64,000 bases of DNA from Paenibacillus sp. BJ-4 (GCF_020404765.1 NZ_JAIVEM010000140.1:186001-250000), one strand, 5' to 3'; numbered from the stretch's first letter, positions 9,021-18,190 are shown. Numbers and translations are program-made. The notes: generated by a model from the letters alone, not told the origin.

Positions 9021-10037
9021 ATGAAAAAGGTTTTGTTCATCAACACAGGTGGGACGATTTCTTCCTCCTACCAGGAAAACGGCCTGACTCCGACCCAATC
9101 GGCTGAGAATATCCTGGCGGAAATTCCGGAGCTCAAGGAAATTTGCGACATTGATGCCCACAATCTGATGAGCATCGATAGCACTAATACACAACCGGAG
9201 GATTGGGCTTCCATCGCCCGGATGGTACACCATTCCCTCGATCAATACGATGGTATCGTCATTGCACATGGCACGGATACGATGGCTTATACGGCTTCTG
9301 CCTTGAGCTTCATGCTGGGAACCGTAGACAAGCCCGTCGTTGTGACAGGTTCACAGGTGTCCATTTTGGCCGAGCACAGCGATTCCAAAAAAAATGTAAT
9401 CGACTCATTCCTGACCGCATGTGGCGAGGTGGCAGGGGTTTTTGTCGTATTTAACGGCAAAATTATTAACGGCAGCCGCAGCTCCAAAATCAGAACACGC
9501 AGCTATAACGCCTTTGAGAGTATTAACTATCCATACATTGGACTCGTGGAGAACGGCAAGGTGGTCTATACGGATGGCGTATTTGCTAATCGCGGGACCG
9601 CTCGCCACCCTTATAATGACGGGTATGCTGCGGAGGTATTTTTGCTCAGGCTGATTCCAGGTACGAATCCGGCGATTTTTGATGCCATTCAGAGCTTGGG
9701 CTATAAAGGTATCGTCATTGAGGGCTTTGGTATGGGCGGCGTCCCCTTCAAGGAAAGAAGCCTGATCAGCAAAATCGAGGAATTGATGAAGGACGGTATG
9801 AGTATTGTTGTGACTACTCAATGTCCCTATGAGGGCGGGGATCTGACGATTTATGAGGTTGGGCAGAAGGTACTGGAGAAGGGTGTTATTCCAGGGTATG
9901 ACATGACGACAGAGGCACTTGTAACAAAAATGATGTGGGCGTTAGGCCAGACCACCGACCCCGCAGGGGTAGCCAAGATTATGGCAACGAACTATGTGGA
10001 CGAAGTTTCCTTGCCTACGGACACAACCTCCCTGTAA
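9021..10037 (+). CDS. ansA: type I L-asparaginase
   Basis: A 338-residue cytoplasmic enzyme hydrolysing asparagine to aspartate and ammonia. Both catalytic threonine motifs are present: NTGGTIS near residue 8 and HGTDTMAYTAS near residue 81. There is no signal peptide, consistent with the type I (AnsA) class. A ribosome binding site (GGGAAGGA) lies about 10 bases upstream of the ATG. It appears monocistronic, isolated by the large upstream hairpin. Confidence 0.92.
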   Translation: MKKVLFINTGGTISSSYQENGLTPTQSAENILAEIPELKEICDIDAHNLMSIDSTNTQPEDWASIARMVHHSLDQYDGIVIAHGTDTMAYTASALSFMLGTVDKPVVVTGSQVSILAEHSDSKKNVIDSFLTACGEVAGVFVVFNGKIINGSRSSKIRTRSYNAFESINYPYIGLVENGKVVYTDGVFANRGTARHPYNDGYAAEVFLLRLIPGTNPAIFDAIQSLGYKGIVIEGFGMGGVPFKERSLISKIEELMKDGMSIVVTTQCPYEGGDLTIYEVGQKVLEKGVIPGYDMTTEALVTKMMWALGQTTDPAGVAKIMATNYVDEVSLPTDTTSL

Positions 10038-10046
10038 GGGAGGTTG
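10024..10046 (+). repeat. 9-bp hairpin spanning the ansA stop codon
   Basis: CAACCTCCC (10024-10032) and GGGAGGTTG (10038-10046) are perfect inverted arms, and the TAA stop is in the 5-nt loop. No T tract follows on either strand, so it is more likely an mRNA-stabilising or attenuating hairpin than a classical terminator. Confidence 0.6.
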
Positions 10047-10079
10047 ACCACCGTAGCTGCTGGAGACATCGGGTTAACG

Positions 10080-11021
10080 CTAATGTTGCTCTAATCTATG
10101 CTTAATCTTAATAGCCATTTCCAGCGATTGAATGGCTTGTTCCAGTGGAATCAGGCATTCCGCGTGTCCGTCAAAGCATTCAAGGGCATGATCCAGACTT
10201 TTTTCGTACGGATTGGCGGATTCGAGGTTGGTTTTTTGCTGCCCTGATGCGGTATACTCATATAATGCAGTAGGCATAAGATCATTTTCGCCGCTTTCAT
10301 GGAATACCAGCTTGGCCTTTTCAAAGTAAGCTTCATAGGCTACCGTGAATGGATAGCTCGCCGGCATATGGGAAGAGGCAATAACTTCTGTGAACGTATC
10401 CTGCTGCTGAAAATAAGCCCGAACCTGCGCCTGTTCAGGGTGGGCAACCTCTGTACCCCAGACCGTGCATGGGTCACAGGGGCTCAGCAGCCATGTGAAT
10501 AAATCCAGTTCATGAATCATGAACTGAGTAGGGATGGAGCTTAGTCCAAGATCGCCCCACAAGGGAGGCGTTTCCCTTTTCAAGGACAAGGAAATAAGCT
10601 TCCCGTACTTTTGCTGACGATGAGCCTCGTATAGATAGGTATAGGCAGGATCAAACTTAATGAACTGGTTGACCAGAATCTTTTTACCATATTGCTTTTC
10701 AGCTTGTTGCATAAGCAGAGCATCTTCGAGATCAAAGCAAACCGGCGTTTCACAAAACACATGCTTTCCGTGCTTCAGTGCATCAATGGCATATGACTTA
10801 TGCAGGTGGGAGGGCAGGCACAGATCGACGATATCCACGTCTGAATCCAGCAAAATATCTTCTATATTTTGTGTGACTTCTACGTTCAGCTCCTCTCTCA
10901 GCTTTTGCAGCTTGGTTTCGTTCCTTCCGAATACAACGAGTCTGTTCACCTTGGGATGGTTGTTTAAAAGTGACGCATGATACGCGCCGAATCCCGTCCC
11001 CAAAATTCCAATATTCATCAT
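10080..11021 (-). CDS. Gfo/Idh/MocA-family oxidoreductase
   Basis: A 313-residue NAD(P)-dependent dehydrogenase. It has an N-terminal Rossmann motif (IGILGTGFGAYHA) and the family's GKHVFCETP segment around residue 90, where the conserved Lys is replaced (E-T-P after C-E instead of the usual EKP). The C-terminal half carries the mixed beta-sheet dimer domain. The substrate, probably a sugar or inositol derivative, cannot be named. It is divergent from the WYL regulator at 11133, which may control it. Confidence 0.82.
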   Translation of the reverse strand: MMNIGILGTGFGAYHASLLNNHPKVNRLVVFGRNETKLQKLREELNVEVTQNIEDILLDSDVDIVDLCLPSHLHKSYAIDALKHGKHVFCETPVCFDLEDALLMQQAEKQYGKKILVNQFIKFDPAYTYLYEAHRQQKYGKLISLSLKRETPPLWGDLGLSSIPTQFMIHELDLFTWLLSPCDPCTVWGTEVAHPEQAQVRAYFQQQDTFTEVIASSHMPASYPFTVAYEAYFEKAKLVFHESGENDLMPTALYEYTASGQQKTNLESANPYEKSLDHALECFDGHAECLIPLEQAIQSLEMAIKIKHRLEQH

Positions 11022-11132
11022 CCATTACACCCCTTTACTTCTATGATACACACCTATTGCTGCCAACAGGGTGTCAACAATCTTTGCATCATCTTTTCAA
11101 TTCGGGTAACCATCTATTGTGGAGGTATGATT

Positions 11133-12098
11133 GTGAGACTGCATCGTTTAATCGCGATTTTATTATGTATCGAATCTAGAGGGAGAATGAAGGCCAAGGA
11201 ATTGGCAATGGCACTGGAAACCTCGGTACGCTCGATTTACAGAGATATCGATCTTTTGGCTGAAGCCGGTGTTCCGATCGTTACCACATCCGGCCCGAAG
11301 GGCGGAATTTACTTGATGGAGGGCTATACAGCCAACCTGAAGCAGTTGAACGGCGGAGATGTGATTCAGCTTTATTTAACAGGCATGGGCATTTATACGG
11401 GCGGACCCACCGAATCGGGCCTAAAATTAAAAAATGCGCTGCTTAAGCTGGAACAGACCATGCCAGATCCCTATCAATCGGATATTCGCAAGGCCAAAGC
11501 ACGGTTTTATTTTGATGATACGCCCTGGTGGACGGAACGTGTAGCCATTCCCAGTCTGGAGGCCGTGAGAGCTGCGGTGTGGGGTTCTCATAAAATAATC
11601 ATTCAATATCGAAAAGCCGACGGAGCCTATTCTTCTCGCCATGTACATCCCTATGGACTTGTGGTAAAAAAGGGTGATTGGTATCTCATTGCCTTCTGTG
11701 AGACCGGACAGGAGATTCGGACCTTCAAGTGTGAGCGCATCATGGAGGTCCAGCCGTCTGGGGAAGTCTTTGAGGTTCCTGTGGATTTTTCGCTGGAGGA
11801 GCATTGGATAAAGCAAGAAACCAAGTTTAAGGAGCTTTGTACAGAGAAGGAATACTATCCGGTGGTGGTCCGAACCAATAAGACGCAAGCTGGAATCATA
11901 GCAAACAGGCTGGAAATCATCCAGTCCGTGCAGGCAGAGGGCTATTTAGATCTGACGGTCAATATGTATAGCTATGAAGCGGCTTGCCGCGATGCTATGG
12001 ATTGGATCGGCCGAGGTGAAATTATGGAGCCTGCGGCACTCCGACAGTTTGTGAAGGAACAAATCAGCCGACTCCAAAAGCTATATGCAAGAATTTAG
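11133..12098 (+). CDS. WYL-domain transcriptional regulator (YafY-like)
   Basis: About 321 residues. An N-terminal DeoR/HTH_11 helix-turn-helix (RLIAILLCIESRGRMKAKEL, then TSVRSIYRDIDLL) is followed by a central WYL domain (KPDGAY region, DWYLIAFCE) and a C-terminal WCX segment. GTG 11133 is chosen because GGAGG at 11121-11125 is 7 bases upstream. An ATG at 11127 is too close to that site, and longer forms run into the divergent promoter. It probably senses a ligand through the WYL domain and may regulate the adjacent oxidoreductase. Confidence 0.83.
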   Translation: MRLHRLIAILLCIESRGRMKAKELAMALETSVRSIYRDIDLLAEAGVPIVTTSGPKGGIYLMEGYTANLKQLNGGDVIQLYLTGMGIYTGGPTESGLKLKNALLKLEQTMPDPYQSDIRKAKARFYFDDTPWWTERVAIPSLEAVRAAVWGSHKIIIQYRKADGAYSSRHVHPYGLVVKKGDWYLIAFCETGQEIRTFKCERIMEVQPSGEVFEVPVDFSLEEHWIKQETKFKELCTEKEYYPVVVRTNKTQAGIIANRLEIIQSVQAEGYLDLTVNMYSYEAACRDAMDWIGRGEIMEPAALRQFVKEQISRLQKLYARI

Positions 12099-12103
12099 AA
12101 AAA

Positions 12104-12128
12104 CACCTGCCCACGGGCAGATGCTTTT
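12104..12128. terminator. bidirectional terminator between convergent genes
   Basis: CTGCCC (12107-12112) pairs with GGGCAG (12115-12120), extended by flanking CAC/ATG pairs. Read on the minus strand it is followed by a GTTTTTC tract and fits the end of the 12134-12379 gene. On the plus strand a shorter CTTTT follows and can serve the WYL regulator. Confidence 0.6.
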
Positions 12129-12133
12129 GCTTG

Positions 12134-12379
12134 TTAAGTCCAGGCCCAGAGGAATCCATCACGATCCCAGGCTATTCTGCCGCCATGAAGCTTGCGAAAT
12201 GCTTTTTTGATTTCTTTTTCCAGAGATTCATGACCATGCTCGCTTATAAACACATACTGCTCTCCATACGCAGAGCGTACATATGCAATCGCATCTTCCT
12301 GTTTCAGAGTGCCCACTTCACGGATCTGCGCAACCATCCATTGTGCAATTTGTTGTTCTGTTGTAGGGGAATTGTCCAT
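12134..12379 (-). CDS. small conserved protein, 81 residues
   Basis: The protein is compact, charged and soluble, without signal or membrane segment. Visible features are a helical N-terminal half (TTEQQIAQWMVAQI) and a C-terminal FRKLHGGRIAWDRDGFLWAW block that looks like a folded winged or beta motif. AGGAAAGGA precedes the ATG by about 10 bases and a terminator follows. I recall similar short proteins in Paenibacillus and other Firmicutes annotated as hypothetical, but I cannot assign a function. Confidence 0.65.
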   Translation of the reverse strand: MDNSPTTEQQIAQWMVAQIREVGTLKQEDAIAYVRSAYGEQYVFISEHGHESLEKEIKKAFRKLHGGRIAWDRDGFLWAWT

Positions 12380-12493
12380 TTTTCTCGTATCCTTTCCTGC
12401 ATACCGATTGAGTGCAGCCGTTCAGCTCACCTCCCGTAGTATACGGCAATTCGGAGAATTATTGAAATTTTTGAAATAAATTCACCCAGACAG

Positions 12494-12522
12494 TTGGCGA
12501 AGTGGGCTTTCTTTTGTATAAT
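12494..12522 (+). promoter_or_regulatory. promoter of the first Alo-like cassette
   Basis: TTGGCG (12494-12499) and TATAAT (12517-12522) are 17 bp apart, 71 bases before the TTG start of the receptor gene. Confidence 0.65.
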
Positions 12523-12592
12523 TAAGGGAATATTCACGGGAATTTTCTTTTTTTGTATTGAAACATGCAAGTAATCCCTGGGGGTGCCTGAT

Positions 12593-13993
12593 TTGAAGGA
12601 AACAACCACAATTCGCGCAGAGCTGGAGCAGTATATTAGACGAGAAGGAATTACGATTAGCAAGTTTGGGGAGAACACAGGTATTAATGCAGGGACGATC
12701 AGTGCCATCATTAACGGTAATCGGCCGATCGCGATGCTCCTGTTGGATCGGATTGGGGCAGGCATGGGGCTAGAAGAAGGAAGCCTCTATGAGTTATACA
12801 TTGATGAGTTTATACGGAATACAGCACCGAATTGGCGACGGGTTCGTCCATTTTTGCATCGCTGTGCAGAGCTGAACAAGCTGGATTGTATCAAGCAGGT
12901 CGTGGAGTTTATGATGGACTATCTCATTTACGCCCCGGCTTTATTTGAGACGGCAGAAGAGTTATTCGGAAAAGGCAAGTATGAGGCTGCGGCCATTATC
13001 TATAAAAATGTCTCAGAAAGTGAGAAATACCAACATTCCGAGCGTCTGGCTCTTTGCCAGTATCGGTTATTTACGATTGCCATTGGTGATGATCAGGACG
13101 AAAATTTATGGGCGGCCACACACTTTGAAAGCTTTGTGGACCGACTGGGTGAAGCAGACCAGCTGGATGCCTTAAGAGACTTGGCTAATACCAATGCCTC
13201 CTTGCGACGTTGGGATAAAGTAGAATGGTTAGCTGAAAAAATGTGTCAAAAAGCCAAGGTGCAATACGAACAAAAATACGGAAATACCAGAAGATCAGAG
13301 CGTGGCAAGGAACCCAAGGGTCCTTTGTTTATGTATATTGTATACTCATATGTGCTGCGCGCCGGGGTATGTGATGAGCGTGGGGATTATCAGAAGGCGC
13401 TGGAATATGTATCCTTGTACTCGGATTTGAGTTGGGTAAAAGAGGATGCGGAAGAAGCACGTCGTTTGAAGGCCCTTTGTAGCAACTGGGCTGAGGCCAA
13501 CGGGTATCTCTATCAGTTGATGTCCGGCAGCCTGGATGTAATTCCACAGTATGTAGACTATTTGGAGAAAAACGAAGGCGAAATTCTGGTAGGGTTGCAT
13601 AAAATTCTTGTGGCGGCCAACCGTTATGATTTTAATGTCGATCATGTACTGCAGCGTTTTGAAAAACAAATTGAGGCATTGGCAGATCAGCATGTCAAGT
13701 TAGGCACCTATACAGAGCAAATGTCAGCAGATCTCTATGCACGATTTTTGGCAGAGATGGCTTGTTATGATCTTAACAAAGATCGTTATACCAAAGGTAT
13801 GAAATTCTTGCTGGAGAGCCTTTCTTATTCCGTAATGCTGAATGGTAATCCTGTCACCATCAAATGTGTGGGATTATTCGAAAAGTATCGGCATACTGCT
13901 TCTTCTGAGGACAAAGAGGAGTATAAAAACTTACTTGGAGAGGTAGAGCACATCCATGATAAAAAAGATCGTTTTTTCTCTGCTCGCATTTAA
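12593..13993 (+). CDS. HTH/TPR peptide-receptor regulator (AloR-like, RRNPP class)
   Basis: About 466 residues. Residues 1-65 form an XRE helix-turn-helix (ISKFGENTGINAGTISAIIN). The rest is alpha-helical with TPR-like repeats (EAAAIIYKNVSESEKYQHSE, and ALEYVSLYSDLSWVKEDA). TTG 12593 is chosen because GGGGG lies 8 bases upstream and because it makes the N-terminus align with the paralogue at 41196 (both M-x-x-T-x-TIRAEL). A 50-codon secreted peptide gene overlaps its 3' end, the arrangement of Rap-Phr and other RRNPP pairs. It resembles the Alo receptors of P. polymyxa. Binding of the re-imported peptide would be expected to change DNA or partner binding. Confidence 0.8.
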   Translation: MKETTTIRAELEQYIRREGITISKFGENTGINAGTISAIINGNRPIAMLLLDRIGAGMGLEEGSLYELYIDEFIRNTAPNWRRVRPFLHRCAELNKLDCIKQVVEFMMDYLIYAPALFETAEELFGKGKYEAAAIIYKNVSESEKYQHSERLALCQYRLFTIAIGDDQDENLWAATHFESFVDRLGEADQLDALRDLANTNASLRRWDKVEWLAEKMCQKAKVQYEQKYGNTRRSERGKEPKGPLFMYIVYSYVLRAGVCDERGDYQKALEYVSLYSDLSWVKEDAEEARRLKALCSNWAEANGYLYQLMSGSLDVIPQYVDYLEKNEGEILVGLHKILVAANRYDFNVDHVLQRFEKQIEALADQHVKLGTYTEQMSADLYARFLAEMACYDLNKDRYTKGMKFLLESLSYSVMLNGNPVTIKCVGLFEKYRHTASSEDKEEYKNLLGEVEHIHDKKDRFFSARI

Positions 13994-14108
13994 TGTTTTT
14001 ATCCTATTGAATTTTTCACCCGTTTCCCCTCCTTTGGAAGATCCTAGTGACGTCCACAGTCATGGGTTGGGGGGATGGAACTTTTCATCTATTGATACAT
14101 CTGCTTGA
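13956..14108 (+). CDS. secreted signalling pre-propeptide (AloP-like)
   Basis: A 50-residue open frame, in a different frame from the receptor gene and overlapping its last 38 bases. It starts MIKK, has a hydrophobic export segment (IVFSLLAFNVFILLNFS, residues 5-21), and then a polar C-terminal part containing HSHGLGGWN (residues 34-42). The hexapeptide SHGLGG at 35-40 closely resembles SHGRGG, which I recall as a mature Alo signal from P. polymyxa. It is followed within 24 bases by a strong terminator, so it is the last gene of the cassette. GAGGT at 13940-13944 is a possible, slightly distant ribosome binding site. Export and cleavage are inferred. Confidence 0.75.
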   Translation: MIKKIVFSLLAFNVFILLNFSPVSPPLEDPSDVHSHGLGGWNFSSIDTSA

Positions 14109-14131
14109 AAAGCTCTAGATAGCGGTATCCC

Positions 14132-14168
14132 AAAAGGTATTCTCTTGTAAAAAGAGGATACCTTTTTT
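14132..14168 (+). terminator. terminator of the first Alo-like cassette
   Basis: A 15-bp stem (14132-14146 with 14152-14166, one G-U pair), loop GTAAA, ending in a CCTTTTTT tract. It is placed 24 bases after the peptide stop codon. Confidence 0.88.
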
Positions 14169-14203
14169 GGCTCGTGCCTTTATACTCGAATGGACTGCTT
14201 GAC

Positions 14204-15943
14204 TCAGGGCTTGGATGATGGAGGTAAAGCAGGTGGAAACCAGACGTGACGCAGATCCACCCAGCCCTGGCTATTAAAAGATACGCCACGCACAGAGGGG
14301 AGATAGGCCGTCTGAACGGGTTTTTCATATAAAATATGCAACTGGTGCTCCTGGATAAGCCGTGTTTCAATATGCTCAAATTGACGTGCCCTGATGGTAT
14401 GATCGGCCTCGCGTGCAATTTCACGCAGTAGTCTTTCGATATCGACGCGGCTATGCGGCTCCACATGGCCGGACACATTGAGATACAGATCAAACAAGCG
14501 CAATTGCTCATCACGATCGCGAAATAGAGAGAAGATGATTAGATCCGACTCCATGCGAATCGATGAGCTTTTAAACTCATTCATGGATGCAGCTACGATG
14601 TTACAGGTATACCCCCAGGCTTCGAGCTGGGCCGCGACCCGGTCTGCATCCGCTCTATACTCGGGAATGGTGGCAATTTGCAACGCCGCCAGCGGTTCAT
14701 ATGCATCGTCAGGCGCCCCCACCTCTTCGGGAGGAAGGCTGCGCTGCTCCAGGCATGCTACGATTCGGGCGCGCACGTCCGGATTGCGTAGCGGCCCATC
14801 CTTATGAGTGTTGCATGTAATAAATTTGCATACCGAGGCCGCTGAGTGAATTTGGCTCCATGCGGCATCTGTACCTCCCGCCGATATGGGATTGTGGATG
14901 ATATGAAAAGAAGAAGCGGTGTCCTCCATATCCGACGATTCCAGCTTGGCTGCCCACGGGAGCTGTACGATTTCCACTCGATCGAGATGAGCCCGGCCTT
15001 GAAAATAAGGTGCAAAAGCCTCCAGGGTGCAGAGGCTTTCATTCATCTCCGTGACCTTGAACGCCCCTGTACCGACAGGGCGGATGCCAAAGGCGGCCTC
15101 ACCCGCCTGATTCAGCTCACGCGGCACAATCGCAGCCCGGCTGGTACACAGGAAGGATAGAAACAGCTCGTTCGGCTCCTTCAGCTCGAAGCGTACCATG
15201 GTCGGACTTAGTGCCTGTACGTGCTGAATTTGCCGGACGATAAAATGGTACAGTCTCCTTCCCGGTGCGCGACGCAGTCGCTCAAAGGTATAGACGACGT
15301 CATCAGCGGTTAATATTTTGCCGTTATGAAACAGCACTTCTTTGCGCAGGAAAAAGGTCCACTGTGTACGGGTGGCATCGACCTCCCAAGCATGCGCCAG
15401 CCCGGGCAAAATCTCGCCGCTTTCATTCGCCCGGCGGGCCAGCCCATCAAAGACGTGGCTGGATACGAAGGACTCGGCCAGCCAGTTCAAATACAGCGGG
15501 TCCAGCGTATAGAGCTGCTGGCGAATAGGCAGACGCAGCGTGTCGATCTGCTGCTGATCGCTGCGAACCTCCGCGTGATGTCCGAAGTAATTCAGCAGCC
15601 AGCCCTGCAAATGCTCCTGCATCGTGGAGGAGCGTGAATGGGCCCGGATTTCATCCAGCGCACGCTTAATGTCATGGCGGTCAATGGCTTGCATCATGGA
15701 CTGCACGGCAATGTCTTCCGGCTGAATCAGAAAGCGCAGGCTGGAGCGGCGGCCCCGGCCTCGGCGGGGAGTCCATTGAATCCAGTCATGCTGCTCCATT
15801 TTCTGGACGATCATCAAGGCGTTGCGATGGGTGCAGTCAAAAATAGCCGCCAGCTCATCCAACGTAATCTCCACGGTATGATTCTCATCTTTATCGTCAG
15901 CGGTGTGTGAGTGAAGCTGCAAAAATTGGGCGTGAAGTTTCAT
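14204..15943 (-). CDS. SgrR-like regulator: HTH fused to a solute-binding domain
   Basis: 579 residues. The N-terminal ~110 residues form a winged helix of the SgrR_N type (LDELAAIFDCTHRNALMIVQ, then WTPRRGRGRRSSLRF). The remainder is an SBP_bac_5 domain (LAHAWEVDATRTQWTFFLRK, then PVGTGAFKVTEM) without signal peptide, so it works inside the cell as a ligand sensor. Family members control sugar-phosphate stress or peptide/iron uptake genes. No transporter target is adjacent, so the ligand is unknown. The neighbouring membrane-protein gene is divergent. Confidence 0.82.
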   Translation of the reverse strand: MKLHAQFLQLHSHTADDKDENHTVEITLDELAAIFDCTHRNALMIVQKMEQHDWIQWTPRRGRGRRSSLRFLIQPEDIAVQSMMQAIDRHDIKRALDEIRAHSRSSTMQEHLQGWLLNYFGHHAEVRSDQQQIDTLRLPIRQQLYTLDPLYLNWLAESFVSSHVFDGLARRANESGEILPGLAHAWEVDATRTQWTFFLRKEVLFHNGKILTADDVVYTFERLRRAPGRRLYHFIVRQIQHVQALSPTMVRFELKEPNELFLSFLCTSRAAIVPRELNQAGEAAFGIRPVGTGAFKVTEMNESLCTLEAFAPYFQGRAHLDRVEIVQLPWAAKLESSDMEDTASSFHIIHNPISAGGTDAAWSQIHSAASVCKFITCNTHKDGPLRNPDVRARIVACLEQRSLPPEEVGAPDDAYEPLAALQIATIPEYRADADRVAAQLEAWGYTCNIVAASMNEFKSSSIRMESDLIIFSLFRDRDEQLRLFDLYLNVSGHVEPHSRVDIERLLREIAREADHTIRARQFEHIETRLIQEHQLHILYEKPVQTAYLPSVRGVSFNSQGWVDLRHVWFPPALPPSSKP

Positions 15944-16089
15944 TCATAGTTGCTCCGTTTCCTCTATAAATGTTTAAAGCGCACCTGTTTTTATAAAATA
16001 GGAAATTTTGTTCCGATTAATTTCTCTTTATCTTCTTATTTTATCATCTACAATAAGGGTTATAAAGCATATTTGTGGAGGTATTTACC

Positions 16090-17601
16090 ATGCATGACAA
16101 GATGAGTGGAACGTCTTTGCCGGAACCGTCGTTTTTGTCCGCCTTTGCGGCCGCAATTGTGTTGGCGTTGGTTCATCAATATCTGTTTTACGGACATGGG
16201 CTGGGCGTGTCTATGCCTATTTTTGTCATTATGTTTTACGCCTATATGTATGTCTTCAATCGAGATCGCATCCAGCTGGGCTCATGGATAGGGCGTTTGC
16301 TGTCTGTCACCATTATCATGCTGGCATTGACGTACGCACTGTTCGATAACCCGGTTCTATATGTGCTAAATGCACTGGCTATACCAGCTCTGATTAGTGT
16401 ACATATGGTGCTGCTGCTGGGAGAGAAGAAGCATGGCTGGTCGGAGCCCGGCATTATCGGTCAGGCGTTAAGCCATTGGTTTTATCAAAATCTGCGCCAT
16501 ATCGTGACTCCGTTTCGTATGTTCAAGAGAGCAGCCCTTCGGAATGTTAAGGATGAGCGTAAGCGTGTATTGGGCAAAGTGATCATCGGTTTGCTCATCG
16601 CCTTGCCGTTGTTGTTCATCATTGTATCCCTGCTGGCTTCGGCAGATGGGATATTTGAGGAGCTATTATCCGGCATACCTGCATGGATTGGCATGTGGTC
16701 CTTGGGAAGTGGGATGCTGCGGCTGATCTGGACCTGCTTTTTTACCTTCTGTTTCTTCTGTTATTTGTGGGGATTCGTACAGTCTGCCCCACGTCAAACA
16801 GAGAGGGAAGTTCAGCCATCAACAGTACCTTATCACGAGTCGGTAGCAATCAAGTTTGATCCGGTGATCACGGCTACCGTGCTGATCGTCATGAATCTGG
16901 TGTATGTTGTGTTTGTGGTGCTGCAGTTTGGGTATTTGTTTGGTGCATGGGAAGGCGCTTTACCCGAAGGAACCTCGTATGCAGAATATGCAAGAAGGGG
17001 ATTCGGGGAGCTGGTTATGGTAACAGGTATCAATTTTGTGCTGATGATCAGTGTGTTGAAGTGGACTGAATTCAGCTCAAGCTTATTGCAAAAAATCAAC
17101 AGCGGTCTGCTGTATATACTCGTTGGCTGCTCGGGTGTGATGCTCTATTCGGGATATACCCGGTTGGTGATGTACGAAGAAGCATACGGCTATACGTACA
17201 CCCGTTATCTGGTACACGCGTTTATGATTTTTCTGGGCTTGCTGCTGCTCATTGCAGCCGTTCGCATTCATATCCGCCAGCTAACGTTGGCGAAATATTA
17301 TATTGTACTTGCGCTGGTGGCTTATGTCGTCGTGAACTATGTGGGGATTGATGTACGTATTGCCGAAAATAATCTCGAACGGTATCGCACGACATCGGTG
17401 ATCGATAAGGAATATTTGAGTGGATTATCGGCGGATGCCATTCCGTTATTGATCGAATTTAGCCGTAAGGAGCACGGAGCGATGGATGAGTTCCTACAAG
17501 GGCGTTTGATGAGCATGACAAGGGAGGAAACGGCCTGGCCTGCGTTCAATTGGGCTAAGTATCGAGCGCAGCAGGAGCTGCAGGAATATATTTTGGAATG
17601 A
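16090..17601 (+). CDS. DUF4173-family multispan membrane protein
   Basis: About 503 residues with roughly ten hydrophobic segments, starting FLSAFAAAIVLALVHQYLFY. A cytoplasmic basic stretch (KRAALRNVKDERKRVLGK, about residue 155) separates two membrane blocks. ATG 16090 is preferred over GTG 16075 because GGAGG lies just upstream at the right distance. It resembles DUF4173/DUF4153 proteins of Firmicutes, whose function is unknown. A small soluble gene follows within 15 bases, which suggests co-transcription. Confidence 0.75.
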   Translation: MHDKMSGTSLPEPSFLSAFAAAIVLALVHQYLFYGHGLGVSMPIFVIMFYAYMYVFNRDRIQLGSWIGRLLSVTIIMLALTYALFDNPVLYVLNALAIPALISVHMVLLLGEKKHGWSEPGIIGQALSHWFYQNLRHIVTPFRMFKRAALRNVKDERKRVLGKVIIGLLIALPLLFIIVSLLASADGIFEELLSGIPAWIGMWSLGSGMLRLIWTCFFTFCFFCYLWGFVQSAPRQTEREVQPSTVPYHESVAIKFDPVITATVLIVMNLVYVVFVVLQFGYLFGAWEGALPEGTSYAEYARRGFGELVMVTGINFVLMISVLKWTEFSSSLLQKINSGLLYILVGCSGVMLYSGYTRLVMYEEAYGYTYTRYLVHAFMIFLGLLLLIAAVRIHIRQLTLAKYYIVLALVAYVVVNYVGIDVRIAENNLERYRTTSVIDKEYLSGLSADAIPLLIEFSRKEHGAMDEFLQGRLMSMTREETAWPAFNWAKYRAQQELQEYILE

Positions 17602-17614
17602 GAGGTGCTTGAGA

Positions 17615-18181
17615 ATGATCGGAACAGATGCATTACAAGGGATGGTATTGGAGTTACAGGATGAAATGACACAGTATCGGTATCAGTTTGGTACACGACG
17701 GAACCAATTTATCATGGAGGCTTTGTCCTACGGAATGAGTGAGGCGGAGGCTGACTCCTATGCGATCCAGAGCATCGGTCCGGTCGTTCCCGTCGCCAGC
17801 ATGCCTATGTTATCTCCTGGTAAAACCCGGCCGCTCAGTCCGCTGCTGGCAGCGCGGTATCGCTATGCGGGCGACTGGAAGGACATCGACGAGCATCTGC
17901 TCCTGCCTGATGAAATTCTGCGGATCGCAGGTACAGAGCAATTTCGCAGCTGGATCAGCGATATGCGGAATTACTGGGTGGAATCGGCTCCTTACCGATT
18001 CGGCGATGATCGTCTTTCGCTGCTGTCGGTTGCCAATGAGGAGGAGGGTCACTTTTCCATGCTCGTCTGGAAGGAGTCCGGTGAAGAGCCGGAAGTATGG
18101 ACGTATGCTTCCCAGCATGAGTATCGGTTCAGTCATTTGCTCCACTGGTTCAAGTGGCTGAACGGGCGGAGTGAAGAATGA
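17615..18181 (+). CDS. hypothetical protein, possible SUKH/SMI1-like fold
   Basis: 188 residues, soluble. ATG 17615 follows GAGGTG by about 8 bases. The N-terminal third is helical (LVLELQDEMTQYRYQF). The C-terminal part has LLLPDEILRIA, a long central sheet-like region and an ending (YRFSHLLHWFKWLNG) reminiscent of SMI1/KNR4 proteins. That resemblance is weak. It is probably co-transcribed with the DUF4173 gene before it and with the relic after it. Confidence 0.6.
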   Translation: MIGTDALQGMVLELQDEMTQYRYQFGTRRNQFIMEALSYGMSEAEADSYAIQSIGPVVPVASMPMLSPGKTRPLSPLLAARYRYAGDWKDIDEHLLLPDEILRIAGTEQFRSWISDMRNYWVESAPYRFGDDRLSLLSVANEEEGHFSMLVWKESGEEPEVWTYASQHEYRFSHLLHWFKWLNGRSEE

Positions 18182-18190
18182 GGGGTACAG

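Noticed and set aside
10024-10046. The hairpin at the end of ansA as a rho-independent terminator.
   Set aside because: No T tract follows on either strand.
10977-11132. A 52-residue N-terminal extension of the WYL-domain regulator.
   Set aside because: The extension lies in the divergent promoter region, and the well-placed GGAGG supports GTG 11133.
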